In this document: positions 5,075 through 6,099 of the stretch, in pieces
Layout of the letters: each line of letters opens with the position of its first letter
Position numbering within the stretch: the stretch's first letter is position 1
From: Anaerobacillus sp.
GTDB taxonomy: Bacteria > Bacillota > Bacilli > Bacillales_H > Anaerobacillaceae
DNA: 6,099 nucleotides
Direction: 5' to 3'
Assembly (NCBI GenBank): GCA_007120055.1
Contig: SKOL01000720.1
Coordinates: 1-6,099, forward strand
Program-made: the position numbers and the translations under genes
The notes under the pieces: generated by a model
Database searches by the model: none
What the model saw: the letters and a program-made list of their open reading frames with translations, nothing else
What the model was told of the DNA's origin: nothing

Positions 5075-5824
5075 ATGTTAAAAGAAGAACGTCAACAGAA
5101 AATTCTACAAATCTTAAATGAAGAACATAAAGTTATAGCCAGTGACCTAAGTATCCGCCTAGAAGTTTCTGAAGATACAATTCGAAGAGACATAAAAGAC
5201 TTAGATAATAAAGGGTTACTTAAAAGAGTTCATAGTGGTGCACTAAGAATCGGACCACCAGTTGTTGATTTTTCAATTAGGCAAAGTATTTCGAGTGAAT
5301 CGAAGAGCAAGCTAGCAGCTAAAGCTATGGATTATATTAAAGATAATATGGTGCTCTTGATCGATGGTGGAACTACTAACTTGCATTTTGTCAATCAGAT
5401 CCCTAAATCATTAAAGGCAACTGTTATTACAAACAGCCCACCAATCGCGATGGCTTTAAGTCAACATAATTCTATAGAAGTCATTATGGTTGGAGGAACA
5501 TTATTCAAGGAATCAATGGTGAACTTAGGCATTGACACTGTTGAATCTTTGAATACAATGCGAGCTGATTTGTATATTATGGGTATTTATAAAATAGATC
5601 CCCACACAGGAATCAGTGTCCCGAGCTTATCAGAAGCTTTAGTAAAGCGGAAAATGGCCTCTATATCTACAGAAATATTGGGAATGGTAACTTCGGATAA
5701 ATTAACTACTATTTCTAATCATATAATCTGTCCTTCTAATAATTTGACATACCTAATCACAGAAGATGTGAAGTCAGATATTAAGATGATGTACCATAAC
5801 CAAGGAATAAATGTTATTGATTAA
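5075..5824 (+). CDS. DeoR/GlpR-family transcriptional regulator
   Basis: This 249-residue protein is probably the sugar-phosphate-responsive regulator of the divergent hexitol operon. The N-terminal winged helix-turn-helix covers about residues 5-58, with ASDLSIRLEVSEDTIRRDI holding the recognition helix and KDLDNKGLLKRVHSGAL the wing, all as in DeoR proteins. The C-terminal DeoRC sensor domain (about 75-235) shows the ligand-site motifs IDGGTTN (96-102), VITNS (117-121), MVGG (138-141), KRKM (191-194) and SDK (207-209). Length is normal for the family. An in-frame ATG at 5066 would add MKG but sits on the Shine-Dalgarno sequence. Head-to-head placement and the repeat array next to its promoter support local control and autoregulation. 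The effector is presumably a phosphorylated intermediate of the pathway; that is inference. Confidence 0.92.
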   Translation: MLKEERQQKILQILNEEHKVIASDLSIRLEVSEDTIRRDIKDLDNKGLLKRVHSGALRIGPPVVDFSIRQSISSESKSKLAAKAMDYIKDNMVLLIDGGTTNLHFVNQIPKSLKATVITNSPPIAMALSQHNSIEVIMVGGTLFKESMVNLGIDTVESLNTMRADLYIMGIYKIDPHTGISVPSLSEALVKRKMASISTEILGMVTSDKLTTISNHIICPSNNLTYLITEDVKSDIKMMYHNQGINVID

Positions 5825-5900
5825 AATTTTCACTCCGATTAACCTCAAACAACTATTCAACAATCTGGACCGAATGTTTAAGACTTGAGTATAATCACAA

Positions 5901-5943
5901 AAAAATCCTTACCCCCAGAATTCTACTGGTAGTAAGGATTTTT
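5901..5943. terminator. Bidirectional intrinsic terminator
   Basis: The 12-bp arms AAAAATCCTTAC (5901-5912) and GTAAGGATTTTT (5932-5943) are perfectly complementary. CCAG and CTGG pair further inside the hairpin. Both strands end in a T-run, so it can stop the regulator transcript from the left and the truncated gene from the right, whose stop codon is 7 nt away. Confidence 0.92.
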
Positions 5944-5950
5944 CCATTTA

Positions 5951-6099
5951 TTAAACCAACGTCTCCTCTTCCTTCTTAAAGAAACTCTTCAACGCTCGAT
6001 AAACATCGCCTTTTTCCTTTAAGATATAATGGCGGAAGCGTTCGTCTTTGATATTTTTGTAGGCGTTCATTAGCGTACTGTGGCGGTTGTATTGGTATA
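5951..6099 (-). CDS. 3' end of an unidentified gene, cut by the window edge
   Basis: An open frame enters from the right edge and ends in TAA at 5953-5951, giving the last 48 residues of a protein. The tail is rich in basic and aromatic residues ([20 protein letters not shown] and then [11 protein letters not shown]) and closes with an acidic KKEEETLV. It has no membrane segment. The frame is open throughout and a strong terminator stands right after its stop codon, so it is very probably a real gene. G+C and codon choice (GCG, CGC, GCC, ACG) look higher than in the hexitol genes. I do not recognise the family from this fragment; a nucleic-acid-binding or transposase-like tail is only an impression. 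Confidence 0.65.
   Translation of the reverse strand, partial: YQYNRHSTLMNAYKNIKDERFRHYILKEKGDVYRALKSFFKKEEETLV

Overview
The window is a low-GC, AT-rich chromosomal segment. Its strong AAGGAG-type ribosome binding sites, tight polycistronic spacing and gene types point to a Bacillota member, most likely a Bacillaceae relative. That placement is inferred from style and gene content; no rRNA or other marker is present.

The core is a five-gene operon on the minus strand, read from right to left. It encodes a ribulose-phosphate-3-epimerase-family enzyme (4844-4140), a 6-phospho-3-hexuloisomerase-like SIS protein (4138-3578), a mannitol-1-phosphate 5-dehydrogenase family enzyme (3537-2377), a stand-alone PTS IIA protein (2363-1923) and a mannitol-type PTS IICB permease (1841-387). 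A DeoR/GlpR-type regulator (5075-5824) is divergently transcribed. The 230 bp between the two transcription units hold a promoter for each side and, between them, five contiguous 20-21 bp direct repeats (4922-5023) that are the obvious candidate operator.

The genes suggest one pathway. A hexitol would be imported and phosphorylated by IIA+IICB, oxidised by the MtlD-like enzyme to a ketohexose phosphate, and then brought to fructose 6-phosphate by the epimerase and/or the hexuloisomerase. Plain mannitol catabolism would not need the last two enzymes. The usual mannitol activator MtlR is also absent and a DeoR protein takes its place. The IIA resembles the ascorbate/Ula branch more than the mannitol branch, and a conserved His of the IIC domain appears to be replaced. 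Together these make a mannitol-like but different substrate plausible, for example allitol or altritol (talitol). This is inference, not something the sequence proves.

Downstream of the operon, 1-386 is non-coding and unusually rich in secondary structure. It holds a 64-nt hairpin (65-128), a 78-nt palindromic element (124-201) whose arm overlaps the first hairpin, and a 124-nt inverted-repeat element (254-377) with two copies of the near-palindrome GTGTCAGACAC just after the last stop codon. To the right, the regulator gene converges on the truncated 3' end of an unidentified minus-strand gene (5951-6099), and a strong bidirectional terminator (5901-5943) separates them.
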